From Alistipes sp. (GTDB lineage: Bacteria > Bacteroidota > Bacteroidia > Bacteroidales > Rikenellaceae), in the NCBI GenBank assembly GCA_017631285.1, contig JAGBTO010000052.1, positions 1 to 32,296 on the forward strand: a stretch of DNA of 32,296 nucleotides, in the 5' to 3' direction. Position 1 is the first letter of the stretch. Every line of letters starts with the position of its first letter. Positions 15,764-23,802 of this stretch are shown here, piece by piece. The notes beneath the pieces are model-generated. The model saw nothing but the letters and a program-made list of their open reading frames with translations, ran no database searches and was not told where the DNA came from. A program made the position numbers and the translations under genes.

Positions 15764-16555
15764 CTATACCCTATCCAATATTCGGCGAACCGCAGGCAAC
15801 TTCAAAATGGGCAATAGCACACATGCCGGCAATATTGCGCATATAGCGGCTTCCAATTTTGTCATGATGCCAGGCAAACAGAGTCGTCGAGAATGAAACA
15901 TGGCATTCAATGCTTTGTGCACAACTCTTTCGGCACTCATCATCAATCCACACCTGCGCAACCAACGACGGGTTGTTTCATCAAGCGTATAAAACGGAGT
16001 ATCGACAGCCGAAGGGAATACAGTGGTCACACTCACCCCCGCATCGCGCAACTCATACCACAGCGATTGCCCCAAGCTCTTTAGGTAGGCTTTTGTGGCT
16101 GCATAGTGAGAGATGGTGGGATAAGGCGTCCATGCGGTAATTGAACTTACGATAACTATTCTACCACGTCCTCGCTGGCGCATATCTTTGGCAAACTGAC
16201 GACACAGAAGTGTAGGTGCAGTGCAGTGAAGAGCTATAATTTGTTCTATTCGCTGGCTGGGCGTACGTTCCAACTGCGAGAAGAGCAACATGCCTGCATT
16301 GCTAACCAGAATCTCCACCTCCAAGCCTCGGCTAACAACCTTCTGATGGATTTTTTCGATGCTATGGGGTTGTGTTAAATCGGCATATATAGGCTCTGCC
16401 CATACATTATAGCGTTGAGCTAAATCACGAGCAACCCTGCGATTGCCCTGGTCATCATTACTCACTAAAACTATATTATAACCCTTTGCTGCAAGTTGTC
16501 GAGCATACTCTTCACCCATACCCGACGAAGCCCCTGTAACTAATGCACACTTCAT
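15764..16555 (-). CDS. Short-chain dehydrogenase/reductase, ketoreductase-like
   Basis: A classical Rossmann-fold SDR of 263 residues: cofactor motif TGASSGMG near residue 8, NAG at the end of strand 4, catalytic Ser in VIVSSIT and the YAATK motif with Tyr and Lys. The C-terminal 30-40 residues are hydrophobic (AICAILPACVLLPILKLPA), suggesting membrane association, as in DltE-like or very-long-chain 3-ketoacyl reductase-like SDRs. The substrate is unknown. It lies 15 bp downstream of the DUF819 gene on the minus strand, probably in one transcript. Confidence 0.88.
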   Translation of the reverse strand: MKCALVTGASSGMGEEYARQLAAKGYNIVLVSNDDQGNRRVARDLAQRYNVWAEPIYADLTQPHSIEKIHQKVVSRGLEVEILVSNAGMLLFSQLERTPSQRIEQIIALHCTAPTLLCRQFAKDMRQRGRGRIVIVSSITAWTPYPTISHYAATKAYLKSLGQSLWYELRDAGVSVTTVFPSAVDTPFYTLDETTRRWLRRCGLMMSAERVVHKALNAMFHSRRLCLPGIMTKLEAAICAILPACVLLPILKLPAVRRILDRV

Positions 16556-16570
16556 AAAGCCACAATAAAT

Positions 16571-17722
16571 TTACATTCCAGAGAGCAACTCCGCCATAAG
16601 AACTCCAAAATGGTTACCCAAGGCATAACCCATAATACCTGCACCCAGACCCGTAACGATTGCCCTCTTGTTACGCATAGCCACAGCTGCCATAGGTACG
16701 AATGGAGGTGAGTTGATAAATGCCACCGATGAAATCATCATTGAATCGGCATCGACCTTCATTACGCGACACATAACGGCGTGCAACATCAACGAGATAA
16801 ATACTGCAAACGCCATAAATGCCAACTGATTAATACCCGCCTTCAGGTCGAGCGACGAGAAGTCGGCCATCGAGGCGATGACAAGGCTAAAGATGTATAT
16901 GAAATACATTCCCACATGATAACTCAACGACATAGTGCGCACCCGCTTAATAAACGATGCCAACACACCCAACGTGGTGAGCATGAGGATAAAGATAACC
17001 ATAAACCAACTCTGACTAAAGGGTAGAGTCGATGCCGCCGACAAGGCGACGATGAGAACCGTCACACCAAAGATTTTAGCCACCTGACGCAGGCCCTCGG
17101 CTGTGAAGAGTTCTCGGTAAGGATTTTCTTCACTCTGCTCGAGCTCAACCTCTTGCTCAACATCATGCATTTTACCTTCGCCATAGAGCCATCTGAAGAG
17201 CTTGATGCCAAAACTAAACAGAAAGACAAAATATATGAACGAGATGATTATATCGTAGGAGTTGATGAGTATAAATACTTCACTCTTAACTTTAAAAATT
17301 GCTTGCAATGCTGCGGCATTGAGCGTTCCGCCTGTGTACATGCCTGAGATTATACCACCCACCTGGGCACCTTCGGTCACATTGTGCCCAAACAGCACAT
17401 ACCCCACCGCAACGGCTACGAAGACCGACAAAAAACCACTCACAACCACCTTGAGTTGCAACCCAGCCTCACGACGCGAGAACGCACATCCATACAACAT
17501 CATAGGGATTGCCAGGGGTACCATGACATTAGGTATTACATCTTGCAGGGGCAGCAGGTATGACGACAGCACGGGGATATTACCCAGCACCATACCCACA
17601 GCATAAAGCACCATGATGGGGCCCAGCTTACCCAAGATAGATGAGCGATTACACAACCACACAACACCTGCGGGCAATACACAAAGCAGAATTGTTAAAA
17701 CGATATAGATTATAGTAGTCAT
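16571..17722 (-). CDS. DUF819-family integral membrane protein
   Basis: A 383-residue protein with about ten to eleven hydrophobic helices that matches the YjcL-like DUF819 family. The pattern MVLGNIPVLSSYLLPLQDVIPNVM, the Gly-rich ISGMYTGGTLNAAAL, and the C-terminal repeat-like SSVAFINSPPFVPMAAVAM and LGAGIMGYALGNHFG segments are typical. A charged cytoplasmic loop rich in Glu lies near the middle (HDVEQEVELEQSEENPYREL). The family resembles transporters of the sodium-solute or cation-proton type but no substrate is established. It is 15 bp before the SDR gene and 63 bp after the LytTR gene, so the regulator may control it. Confidence 0.88.
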   Translation of the reverse strand: MTTIIYIVLTILLCVLPAGVVWLCNRSSILGKLGPIMVLYAVGMVLGNIPVLSSYLLPLQDVIPNVMVPLAIPMMLYGCAFSRREAGLQLKVVVSGFLSVFVAVAVGYVLFGHNVTEGAQVGGIISGMYTGGTLNAAALQAIFKVKSEVFILINSYDIIISFIYFVFLFSFGIKLFRWLYGEGKMHDVEQEVELEQSEENPYRELFTAEGLRQVAKIFGVTVLIVALSAASTLPFSQSWFMVIFILMLTTLGVLASFIKRVRTMSLSYHVGMYFIYIFSLVIASMADFSSLDLKAGINQLAFMAFAVFISLMLHAVMCRVMKVDADSMMISSVAFINSPPFVPMAAVAMRNKRAIVTGLGAGIMGYALGNHFGVLMAELLSGM

Positions 17723-17785
17723 ATTTGCTTTAGCAGGTAAAGGCGAACTCGCCGTGTCGCAGATGATGCAATTCCAAATAAGGCT

Positions 17786-18715
17786 CTACTCTGCCAAGGT
17801 CTCTTCCGATGCAACAACCGAGGCTGCATTAGCCTTCAGAACCGATGTGTTGTAGGCATCAATCTTCTCGATAAGATTTTCAAGATAGCTCTTTGACACC
17901 GGAATAGGCTTGATAAGCTCGTTCGAGAGAACTATGTATCGGGCCTTGCCACCCTTCTTCATGTGGTTAATCTTCATTACATTAACCATATAGGAGCGAT
18001 GGCATCGCACCATGCTCGTATCGGCAAGGTTCTCCTCGATGGCCTTTGTACGACAACGCAGCATGTAAGACAACAGCTTGCCCTGATTCTCGTAATAGAT
18101 CTTCACGTAATTATCCTGCGACTCCATATAGTAGAGTGAGTCGGAATTTATCGTGAGCTTCAATATGCCATTGTAATCATGCAGATTGATAAGTGATGGG
18201 TAGCTGACTGCCGACTCATCGTTGAGCGACATCTCATACTGAATCATCTGCAACTCTTCGGTCTTATCGCGATATGCCGCATACAACGTAAGAATACAAT
18301 AAGGTATGGCCACTATCATCAGGATACAACCCAATGCCTTGAAGAATATGCTCGACACCTCGTAATCCACAGGTTTCACATACACGTGGGTGAAGTAGGT
18401 ATAAAACAGAGCTATAATCAAAATCTCGACCAAAGCCCACAATATATATAGTGCATAGGTGAAACGAATACGGCTCTGCAATGTGTTCATAAACATCTTG
18501 CTGACACACATGATTGCTACTGCGACGATGTAAAACGCCACCGTCATTCCCAAATCGAGCCTATTGCTTAAATCAAACCATGCCGTATTCGAGAATGGTG
18601 TGTATATTGCCATGAACAGGAACGAGAATGTCATAATGAAGACAACCGACCCAAACAGATAACGTTTATCCAGAAGAAACTTGGGAATTTCCTGGTTTTT
18701 ATATATTTTTGCCAT
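17786..18715 (-). CDS. Membrane-anchored LytTR transcriptional regulator
   Basis: A 309-residue protein with four predicted transmembrane helices in residues 20-155 (starting LFGSVVFIMTFSFLFMAIYT) followed by a LytTR DNA-binding domain at about 190-285 (ILKLTINSDSLYYMESQDNY, VRCHRSYMVNVMKI, PIPVSKSYLENL). LytTR domains bind DNA through a beta fold, usually as response-regulator outputs; here the domain is fused to a membrane region instead of a receiver, a form frequent in Bacteroidota. It may report a membrane signal. It leads the minus-strand unit with the DUF819 and SDR genes. A GATATTTG box at 18739-18746 (minus) is a near-match promoter. Confidence 0.9.
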   Translation of the reverse strand: MAKIYKNQEIPKFLLDKRYLFGSVVFIMTFSFLFMAIYTPFSNTAWFDLSNRLDLGMTVAFYIVAVAIMCVSKMFMNTLQSRIRFTYALYILWALVEILIIALFYTYFTHVYVKPVDYEVSSIFFKALGCILMIVAIPYCILTLYAAYRDKTEELQMIQYEMSLNDESAVSYPSLINLHDYNGILKLTINSDSLYYMESQDNYVKIYYENQGKLLSYMLRCRTKAIEENLADTSMVRCHRSYMVNVMKINHMKKGGKARYIVLSNELIKPIPVSKSYLENLIEKIDAYNTSVLKANAASVVASEETLAE

Positions 18716-18850
18716 CGAAATTGCGTTTTAGTTCTGTGCAAATATCGTCATTTTAGTTGAAAAAACATAAATTTTACCACATAATATGTTGTTTTCATCA
18801 CAAAAAAGGGGTTTCGACCGCATGAAAGAGGGGTGTCGATTGGTTTTAAA

Positions 18851-18858
18851 TAATTTTG
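18851..18858 (+). promoter_or_regulatory. Promoter -7 box for fabH-fabF-fabG
   Basis: TAATTTTG matches TAnnTTTG, 55 bp before the fabH ATG at 18914. No clear -33 TTTG is present at the right spacing. The 198-bp region is shared with the divergent LytTR gene. Confidence 0.45.
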
Positions 18859-18913
18859 CGGCGACCTGAAAAAAGGCACAGAAAATTGGATTTTAACGTT
18901 TGATAATTTCATT

Positions 18914-19870
18914 ATGAAGATTATTGGAACCGGAAGGGCACACCCCTCAAAAGTGGTAACAAACGCAATGCTTGAACAATTTCTCGACACCAACGACGAG
19001 TGGATTAAGACTCGCACGGGAATGTCCGAACGAAAAGTCATCTCGTCGGAGAAGTTGGAGGACTTGGCAACGGAAGCCGCACTGAAAGCGATACAGGATG
19101 CAGGATTGACTCCTAAAGATATCGACTACATAATTTGCTCGAATGTGGTAAATGAGTATGTAACCCCAAGTTTGAGTTGCATCATTCAGGGCAAAATCGG
19201 AGCTCGATGTGCGTGTGTCGATGTGAACGCCGCCTGTTCTGGATTCGTCTATGCATTAGACATGGCCGACGACAGAATCAAAAGCGGTAAGGCGCAGAAC
19301 ATTCTCGTTGTGGCAGCCGAGGAGCCTACGCGCATGGTCGATTGGAGCGACCGCAGCCTGTGCGTACTCTTTGGCGACGGAGCAGGTGCCGTAGTGGTGA
19401 GTCATGGCCAGGGAATGATATGCTCGCGCCTGACGACCGAGAGCAAGACCGATTGCTTGTATTACGTGAGAAACTTGGAGCCTACGCCCTACATCACCAA
19501 GGAGGAGTATGGTGCGCCAATGTATATGAATGGTAAGGAGGTGTTTAAGACTGCCGTGTTGTCGTCGTCGCGCGACATCAAGCGACTGCTCGACAAGGCG
19601 GGGCTGCACCCCTCGGATATAAAATATTATGTTCTGCATCAGGCTAATATGCGCATAATCGAGGCTATTGCCAATTGGCTGAAACTCGACATGTCGTATT
19701 TCCCTCACAACGTGGATTACTGTGGCAACACATCCTCGGCGAGCATTCCGCTGCTGCTGGATGAATTGGCCAAGGAGGGCAAGCTCAAGCAGGGCGACAA
19801 GATATTGATGAGTGCCTTTGGTGCAGGCTTTACCACAGGTGCTTGTATTATTGAGTGGACTAAGGAATAA
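18914..19870 (+). CDS. fabH: 3-oxoacyl-ACP synthase III
   Basis: Starts fatty acid synthesis by condensing acetyl-CoA (or a branched acyl-CoA) with malonyl-ACP. The Cys-His-Asn triad is visible: Cys108 in NAACSGF, His242 in LHQANMRI and Asn272 in CGNTSSASIP. TRTGMSERK and FGDGAGAVVV are also typical. At 318 residues it is full length. The neighbouring fabF and fabG lie 17 and 19 bp apart in the same orientation, giving an initiation-elongation-reduction operon; acpP is not present. Branched-chain preference would fit Bacteroidales iso/anteiso lipids but is not shown by the sequence. Confidence 0.97.
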   Translation: MKIIGTGRAHPSKVVTNAMLEQFLDTNDEWIKTRTGMSERKVISSEKLEDLATEAALKAIQDAGLTPKDIDYIICSNVVNEYVTPSLSCIIQGKIGARCACVDVNAACSGFVYALDMADDRIKSGKAQNILVVAAEEPTRMVDWSDRSLCVLFGDGAGAVVVSHGQGMICSRLTTESKTDCLYYVRNLEPTPYITKEEYGAPMYMNGKEVFKTAVLSSSRDIKRLLDKAGLHPSDIKYYVLHQANMRIIEAIANWLKLDMSYFPHNVDYCGNTSSASIPLLLDELAKEGKLKQGDKILMSAFGAGFTTGACIIEWTKE

Positions 19871-19887
19871 AAACAGGAATATAGAAA

Positions 19888-21138
19888 ATGGAAAACAGAG
19901 TTGTCATTACCGGTATGGGCGTGGTCTCGCCGGTAGGAAATAATCTCACAGATTTTTGGAACAGCCTCGTGGAGGGTAAGTGCGGAATCGATTTCATCAA
20001 GGGCTACGAGGAGTATGAGTTGCCTGTCAGCGTAGCGGGTCAGATAAAGGATTTCAACCCCGAGGAGTGCGGACTCGACCGTAACGACGTGCGCCGCAAC
20101 GACCCCTATTGCCAATTCGCATTGGCGGCGGCTAATGAGGCGATGAAGGATAGCGGACTGAAGAGTGGCGAGCACATCGCACCCGAGCGCTTGGGTGTGT
20201 ATATAGGTGCTGGTATAGGTGGCTTGCAGACCTTCTTCAACGAGAGCGAGAAGCTCATCAAGGAGGGTGTACGTCGCGTATCTCCGCTGTTTGTGCCTAT
20301 GATGATTGGTAACATCGCTGCGGGAAATGTGGCAATAAAGTACAACGCCCAGGGCGTATGCTTGCCTGTGGTGACAGCTTGCGCTACGGGTACTCACGCC
20401 ATTGGCGAGGCTTTCAGAGCAATCAAGCACGGCTATGCCGATGCCATCATTGCGGGCGGTGCCGAGGCTTCGGTACATCCACTCGCCATCGGAGGCTTTG
20501 CCAACAGCAAGGCTCTCTCGCGTTCGAACGACCCTAAGACTGCTTCAATTCCGTTCAACCTCAACCGCAGTGGCTTTGTCATGGGCGAGGGAGCTGGAGT
20601 ATTGGTTTTGGAGTCATTGGAGAGTGCACAGAAGCGCGGAGCGAAGATTTACGCCGAGGTTGTGGGCTATGGCAACAGCTGCGATGCTCACCACGTTACG
20701 GCACCAAGTCCCGACGGCATTCCAGCCTCACGTGCTATCAAGCAGTCGCTCGACGAGGCGGGCTTCGACGCCGAGAAGGATGTGCTCTACATCAACGCAC
20801 ACGGTACCTCAACCCCACTCAACGACAAGACCGAGACGGCGGCTATCAAGCTCGCTTTGGGCGAGGAGGCTGCACGCAAGGCTATGATTAGCTCTACGAA
20901 GTCGATGACAGGCCACATGTTGGGTGCTACGGGCGCAGTGGAACTTATCGCTACAACCCTCACGGTACACCACGGCATTGTGACTCCTACAATCGGACTC
21001 GACACACCCGACCCTGAGTGCGACCTGGACTACACACCAAACGTGGCACGCAAGGCCGATGTGACCGTTGCTATCTCGAACTCATTGGGCTTTGGTGGTC
21101 ACAACGGTTGTGTGGCGGTAAGAAAGTGGAACGGATAA
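19888..21138 (+). CDS. fabF: 3-oxoacyl-ACP synthase II
   Basis: Elongating ketoacyl-ACP synthase of type II fatty acid synthesis. Catalytic residues are in place: Cys165 in VTACATGTH, His305 in NAHGTSTPLND and His343 in KSMTGHMLGA. The N-terminus MENRVVITGMGVVSPVGN is the classic KAS start, and 416 residues is the standard length. It is the middle gene of fabH-fabF-fabG. A long antisense frame covers its first half but is a codon-bias shadow. Confidence 0.98.
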   Translation: MENRVVITGMGVVSPVGNNLTDFWNSLVEGKCGIDFIKGYEEYELPVSVAGQIKDFNPEECGLDRNDVRRNDPYCQFALAAANEAMKDSGLKSGEHIAPERLGVYIGAGIGGLQTFFNESEKLIKEGVRRVSPLFVPMMIGNIAAGNVAIKYNAQGVCLPVVTACATGTHAIGEAFRAIKHGYADAIIAGGAEASVHPLAIGGFANSKALSRSNDPKTASIPFNLNRSGFVMGEGAGVLVLESLESAQKRGAKIYAEVVGYGNSCDAHHVTAPSPDGIPASRAIKQSLDEAGFDAEKDVLYINAHGTSTPLNDKTETAAIKLALGEEAARKAMISSTKSMTGHMLGATGAVELIATTLTVHHGIVTPTIGLDTPDPECDLDYTPNVARKADVTVAISNSLGFGGHNGCVAVRKWNG

Positions 21139-21157
21139 TAATTAAAAGGAATACCCT

Positions 21158-21904
21158 ATGAAACTTTTAGAAGGCAAGGTTGCTTTGGTAACAGGTGCCA
21201 CACGCGGCATTGGCAAGGCTATCGCACTGAAGTTTGCCGAGCACGGAGCCAATGTGGCATTCACCTTCCGTTCATCGGCGGCGGCTGCCGAGGAGGTTAC
21301 CAAGCAGTTGGAGGCCCATGGCGTGAAGGCTATGGCCTTTGCTTCCGATGCTTCGTCGTTTGACGATGCTCACAAGGTTGTCGAGCAGGTGGTGGCCGAG
21401 TTTGGCAGAGTGGATGTGCTGGTGAACAACGCTGGTATCACCAAGGATGGTCTGATGATGCGCATGTCGGAGCAGCAGTGGGACGATGTGATAAACAACA
21501 ACCTGAAGTCGGCATTCAACTTCACTCACGCCCTGACTCCCGTTATGGCGAAGCAGCGCAGCGGCTCAATCATCAACCTATCGTCGGTTGTGGGCGTCGC
21601 GGGCAATGCGGGGCAGTGCAACTACTCGGCTTCAAAGGCGGGCATGATTGGACTCACGAAGTCGATTGCCAAGGAGATGGGCCCTCGTGGCATACGTGCC
21701 AACGCCATCGCCCCAGGCTTTATCGAAACCGACATGACAAACCAGCTCTCCGAGCAGGTGCGCGAGGCGTGGGCTCAGCAGATACCTCTGCGTCGTGGCG
21801 GCACACCCGACGACGTGGCAGGCGTGGCGTTGTTCCTGGCGAGCGATATGTCGGGCTATGTGAGTGGTCAGGTGATAAACTGCTGTGGCGCGATGAACTG
21901 CTAA
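21158..21904 (+). CDS. fabG: 3-oxoacyl-ACP reductase
   Basis: NADPH-dependent SDR that reduces 3-ketoacyl-ACP in each elongation cycle. Seen: TGATRGIGK near residue 12, NNAG at 90-93, Ser142/143, and Tyr156 and Lys160 in YSASK, and the IAPGFIETDMT substrate loop. The 248-residue length fits. The C-terminus (VINCCGAMNC) is Cys-rich compared with the common GGM ending. It closes the fab unit; a terminator starts about 30 bp after its stop and the repeat-flanked element begins only 82 bp downstream. Confidence 0.97.
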   Translation: MKLLEGKVALVTGATRGIGKAIALKFAEHGANVAFTFRSSAAAAEEVTKQLEAHGVKAMAFASDASSFDDAHKVVEQVVAEFGRVDVLVNNAGITKDGLMMRMSEQQWDDVINNNLKSAFNFTHALTPVMAKQRSGSIINLSSVVGVAGNAGQCNYSASKAGMIGLTKSIAKEMGPRGIRANAIAPGFIETDMTNQLSEQVREAWAQQIPLRRGGTPDDVAGVALFLASDMSGYVSGQVINCCGAMNC

Positions 21905-21934
21905 CCATCGCCAACGGCATACCCATAAGAATAG

Positions 21935-21975
21935 AGAGGTTGTCCCTTCCTGAGTGGTTGGGCAACCTCTTCTTC
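21935..21975 (+). terminator. Terminator of the fab operon
   Basis: Stem 21935-21946 with 21960-21970, one bulged T, a 13-nt loop, then TTCTTCATTT. The left end of the repeat-flanked element lies about 10 bp further on. Confidence 0.85.
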
Positions 21976-21985
21976 ATTTAATGCT

Positions 21986-22019
21986 AATTACAAATTACAC
22001 TCATTACAGGGGTGTAATC
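21986..22019 (+). repeat. Left 34-bp terminal inverted repeat
   Basis: Exactly the reverse complement of 23792-23825. It begins AATTACAAATTACACTC, then ATTACA-GGGG-TGTAAT, so repeat orientation flips at the GGGG (22009-22012). Identity beyond the 34 bp stops at once outside (GCT versus ACA). Confidence 0.9.
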
Positions 22020-22220
22020 GGTGTAATTGTGTAATCAGTGTAATTGTGTAATTACTGTAATCACTGTAATCGGTGTAATTATGTAATTACTGTAATCGTG
22101 TAATCACTGTAATTACTGTAATCGTGTAATTACTGTAATCGCTGTAATTACAGTAATCGTGTAATCAGTGTAATCAGTGTAATCACTGTAATTGCTGTAA
22201 TTATGTAATTATGTAATTAC
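22013..22220 (+). repeat. Left array: 24 TGTAAT units of 8-9 bp
   Basis: 208 bp parse without remainder into 24 units: 16 of 9 bp and 8 of 8 bp. Every unit is TGTAAT plus a linker; one (unit 17) has AGTAAT. Linkers are CGG, CAG, CAC, CGC, TAC, TGC, TG, CG and TA: always pyrimidine then purine, then optionally G or C. Units are direct repeats within the array. Confidence 0.95.
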
Positions 22221-22255
22221 TACTACTTATTATTATATATATATATTTACTATTA
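22221..22255. other. AT-rich tract between left array and ATPase gene
   Basis: A tract made only of A, T and a few C, including alternating TA, between the inner end of the left array and the ATPase stop codon at 22256-22258. Easily melted DNA next to repeat arrays is typical of origins, but here that is only suggestive. Confidence 0.5.
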
Positions 22256-23458
22256 CTACTGCTGCATACAACTTATCATACCCTCGTTGTCGCTGACCAA
22301 GCCACACTGGATGGCTCGTGTAATCTTCACTCGAGCATTACCTATTGATATATTAAGCGACTCCATCAACTTGTTTGTCAGCTGCTGGCGTTCGGCCACA
22401 CCTCCAAACACCTCGCGCAGGATACGCACACAATCATTCTCCTTCTTTGCCGACTCGTACTCCTGGGGGTCACACTCGACAGGTATGCCCAGACCCATAC
22501 ACTCCTCGGGCAAGAATTCGGCATCATGGGCTGGCTCAATCTTAAAGGCGAAACGCTCGAACTCCTCGTTGCGGCAGTTGTGAGGCTCGACAAAGCTCAC
22601 ATCGCCAACCTTATGTACATACATAATACTTTCAACCTTACGCATAAGTGTTGAGCCGAGGTGTCCACGCGCCTTGTCGGAGTTAGGGTTGGCGTGCAAC
22701 ACACACATTATGTGACACTTAAACACCGACGAGAGAGTCAGCAGAGAAGATACCAGAGCTTCGCTGCTCTCCAGGTTGTTGATATTGTCCATCAGGTCAC
22801 TCACGCCATCGACAACCACCAGCCGTGGCTGATAATACTCGATAGCACTCTTCATAAGGTCGAGACGTCGCACAGGTGACTCCTCGCGCAGGGCGAGCAG
22901 GTTGATTTTAGGATGAGGCACATTGTGCGGCAGGCTACACATGTTGTTTATACGCCACAGCACTCGCTGAATGTGGGCACGCGACTGTTCGGTATCAATC
23001 CACAACACCTTACACATAGTACTCTCGATACCAAACATCTGACGCTTCAGATGGTCAATCAGCGAAGCTACTATGGCTGTGCAGAGAAATGTCTTTTTAC
23101 TCTTTGCCTCACCCACCACGGCCGATATGTTACCCTCCGAGCAGATGACCTTGTCGAAGCGTTTGACAATGGGCGTTACGGGAGGTATGGAGTCATAGGC
23201 CGAGAGTATGTAGTGTTCAAATTTTTGACGCAACTCTTCTCGGTAAATACGGTCGAGTTCAGCTTTGATTATTCGCTGTTCCTCGGCTCGTTGCAATTGA
23301 TACTCACTCTCCAACTCTTTCATAGCAGCCTCCTCTTCAGGGGTGAGTATGTTGTCGCAACTGCTTGTAGTTGAGTAGTTAGCACCATTCTCATACCCCA
23401 CCACCCCACTCGACTCGACAGGCTGGGGCTCAGAGGATAGTAAATTGTTTTGTTCCAT
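22256..23458 (-). CDS. RepA-like AAA_25 family ATPase with C-terminal winged helix
   Basis: A 400-residue protein. Residues 1-85 are charged and helical. A RecA-fold core follows: variant Walker A GEAKSKKT at 116-123 (Lys where the last Gly normally is, as in many Bacteroidota AAA_25 proteins), WIDTEQS at 153-159, Walker B LVVVDG at 213-218, and LHANPNSDKARGHLGS at 254-269. These match RepA/KaiC-like hexameric ATPases used as replicative helicases by plasmids and mobilizable elements. The last 60 residues (VFGGVAERQQLTNKLMESLN, then SIGNARVKITRAIQCGLV) look like a winged helix. It is the only gene in the element, has its own promoter, and has no primase or recombinase next to it. Binding to the TGTAAT arrays is a hypothesis. 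Confidence 0.85.
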   Translation of the reverse strand: MEQNNLLSSEPQPVESSGVVGYENGANYSTTSSCDNILTPEEEAAMKELESEYQLQRAEEQRIIKAELDRIYREELRQKFEHYILSAYDSIPPVTPIVKRFDKVICSEGNISAVVGEAKSKKTFLCTAIVASLIDHLKRQMFGIESTMCKVLWIDTEQSRAHIQRVLWRINNMCSLPHNVPHPKINLLALREESPVRRLDLMKSAIEYYQPRLVVVDGVSDLMDNINNLESSEALVSSLLTLSSVFKCHIMCVLHANPNSDKARGHLGSTLMRKVESIMYVHKVGDVSFVEPHNCRNEEFERFAFKIEPAHDAEFLPEECMGLGIPVECDPQEYESAKKENDCVRILREVFGGVAERQQLTNKLMESLNISIGNARVKITRAIQCGLVSDNEGMISCMQQ

Positions 23459-23515
23459 AAAATAGACTTTTTAGAATATTAAACTTCAATAGATATTACG
23501 TTTGGTTTGTCGCCA

Positions 23516-23523
23516 CAAATATA
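23516..23523 (-). promoter_or_regulatory. Promoter -7 box of the element's ATPase gene
   Basis: The minus strand reads TATATTTG, an exact match, 57 bp upstream of the ATG at 23458 and about 70 bp inside the right array. The element thus carries its own promoter, and read-in from the right array side is not required. Confidence 0.6.
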
Positions 23524-23591
23524 ATACAAGAATTGAACTTTGATACTCTATTTAGCAACTATTTGTTAAATTATTTTACTTTACGCTGATA

Positions 23592-23802
23592 ATTACACAA
23601 TTACATAATTACAGTGATTACAGTGATTACAGCGATTACAGCGATTACAGTAATTACACAATTACACCGATTACACTGATTACACCGATTACAGTAATTA
23701 CACAATTACACTGATTACACCAATTACAGTAATTACACCGATTACACGATTACAGTAATTACAGTGATTACAGTAATTACACAATTACACTGATTACACC
23801 CC
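23592..23802 (-). repeat. Right array: 24 TGTAAT units in inverted orientation
   Basis: Read on plus as ATTACA units: 24 copies, the last ending in CCCC at 23799-23802; spacing gives 17 units of 9 bp and 6 of 8 bp before it. On the minus strand the linkers obey the same pyrimidine-purine-(G/C) rule. Linker order differs from the left array except for a shared run CAG-TG-TAC-CAC near the outer end, offset by two units. Confidence 0.95.

Noticed and set aside
19717..20478. 253-codon frame antisense to fabH and fabF
   Set aside because: Explained by codon bias of strongly conserved fab genes; composition is rich in His/Arg/Ser and not protein-like.
20402..20887. 161-codon plus-strand frame inside fabF
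   Set aside because: Out-of-frame shadow of fabF rich in Arg/Ser/Thr.
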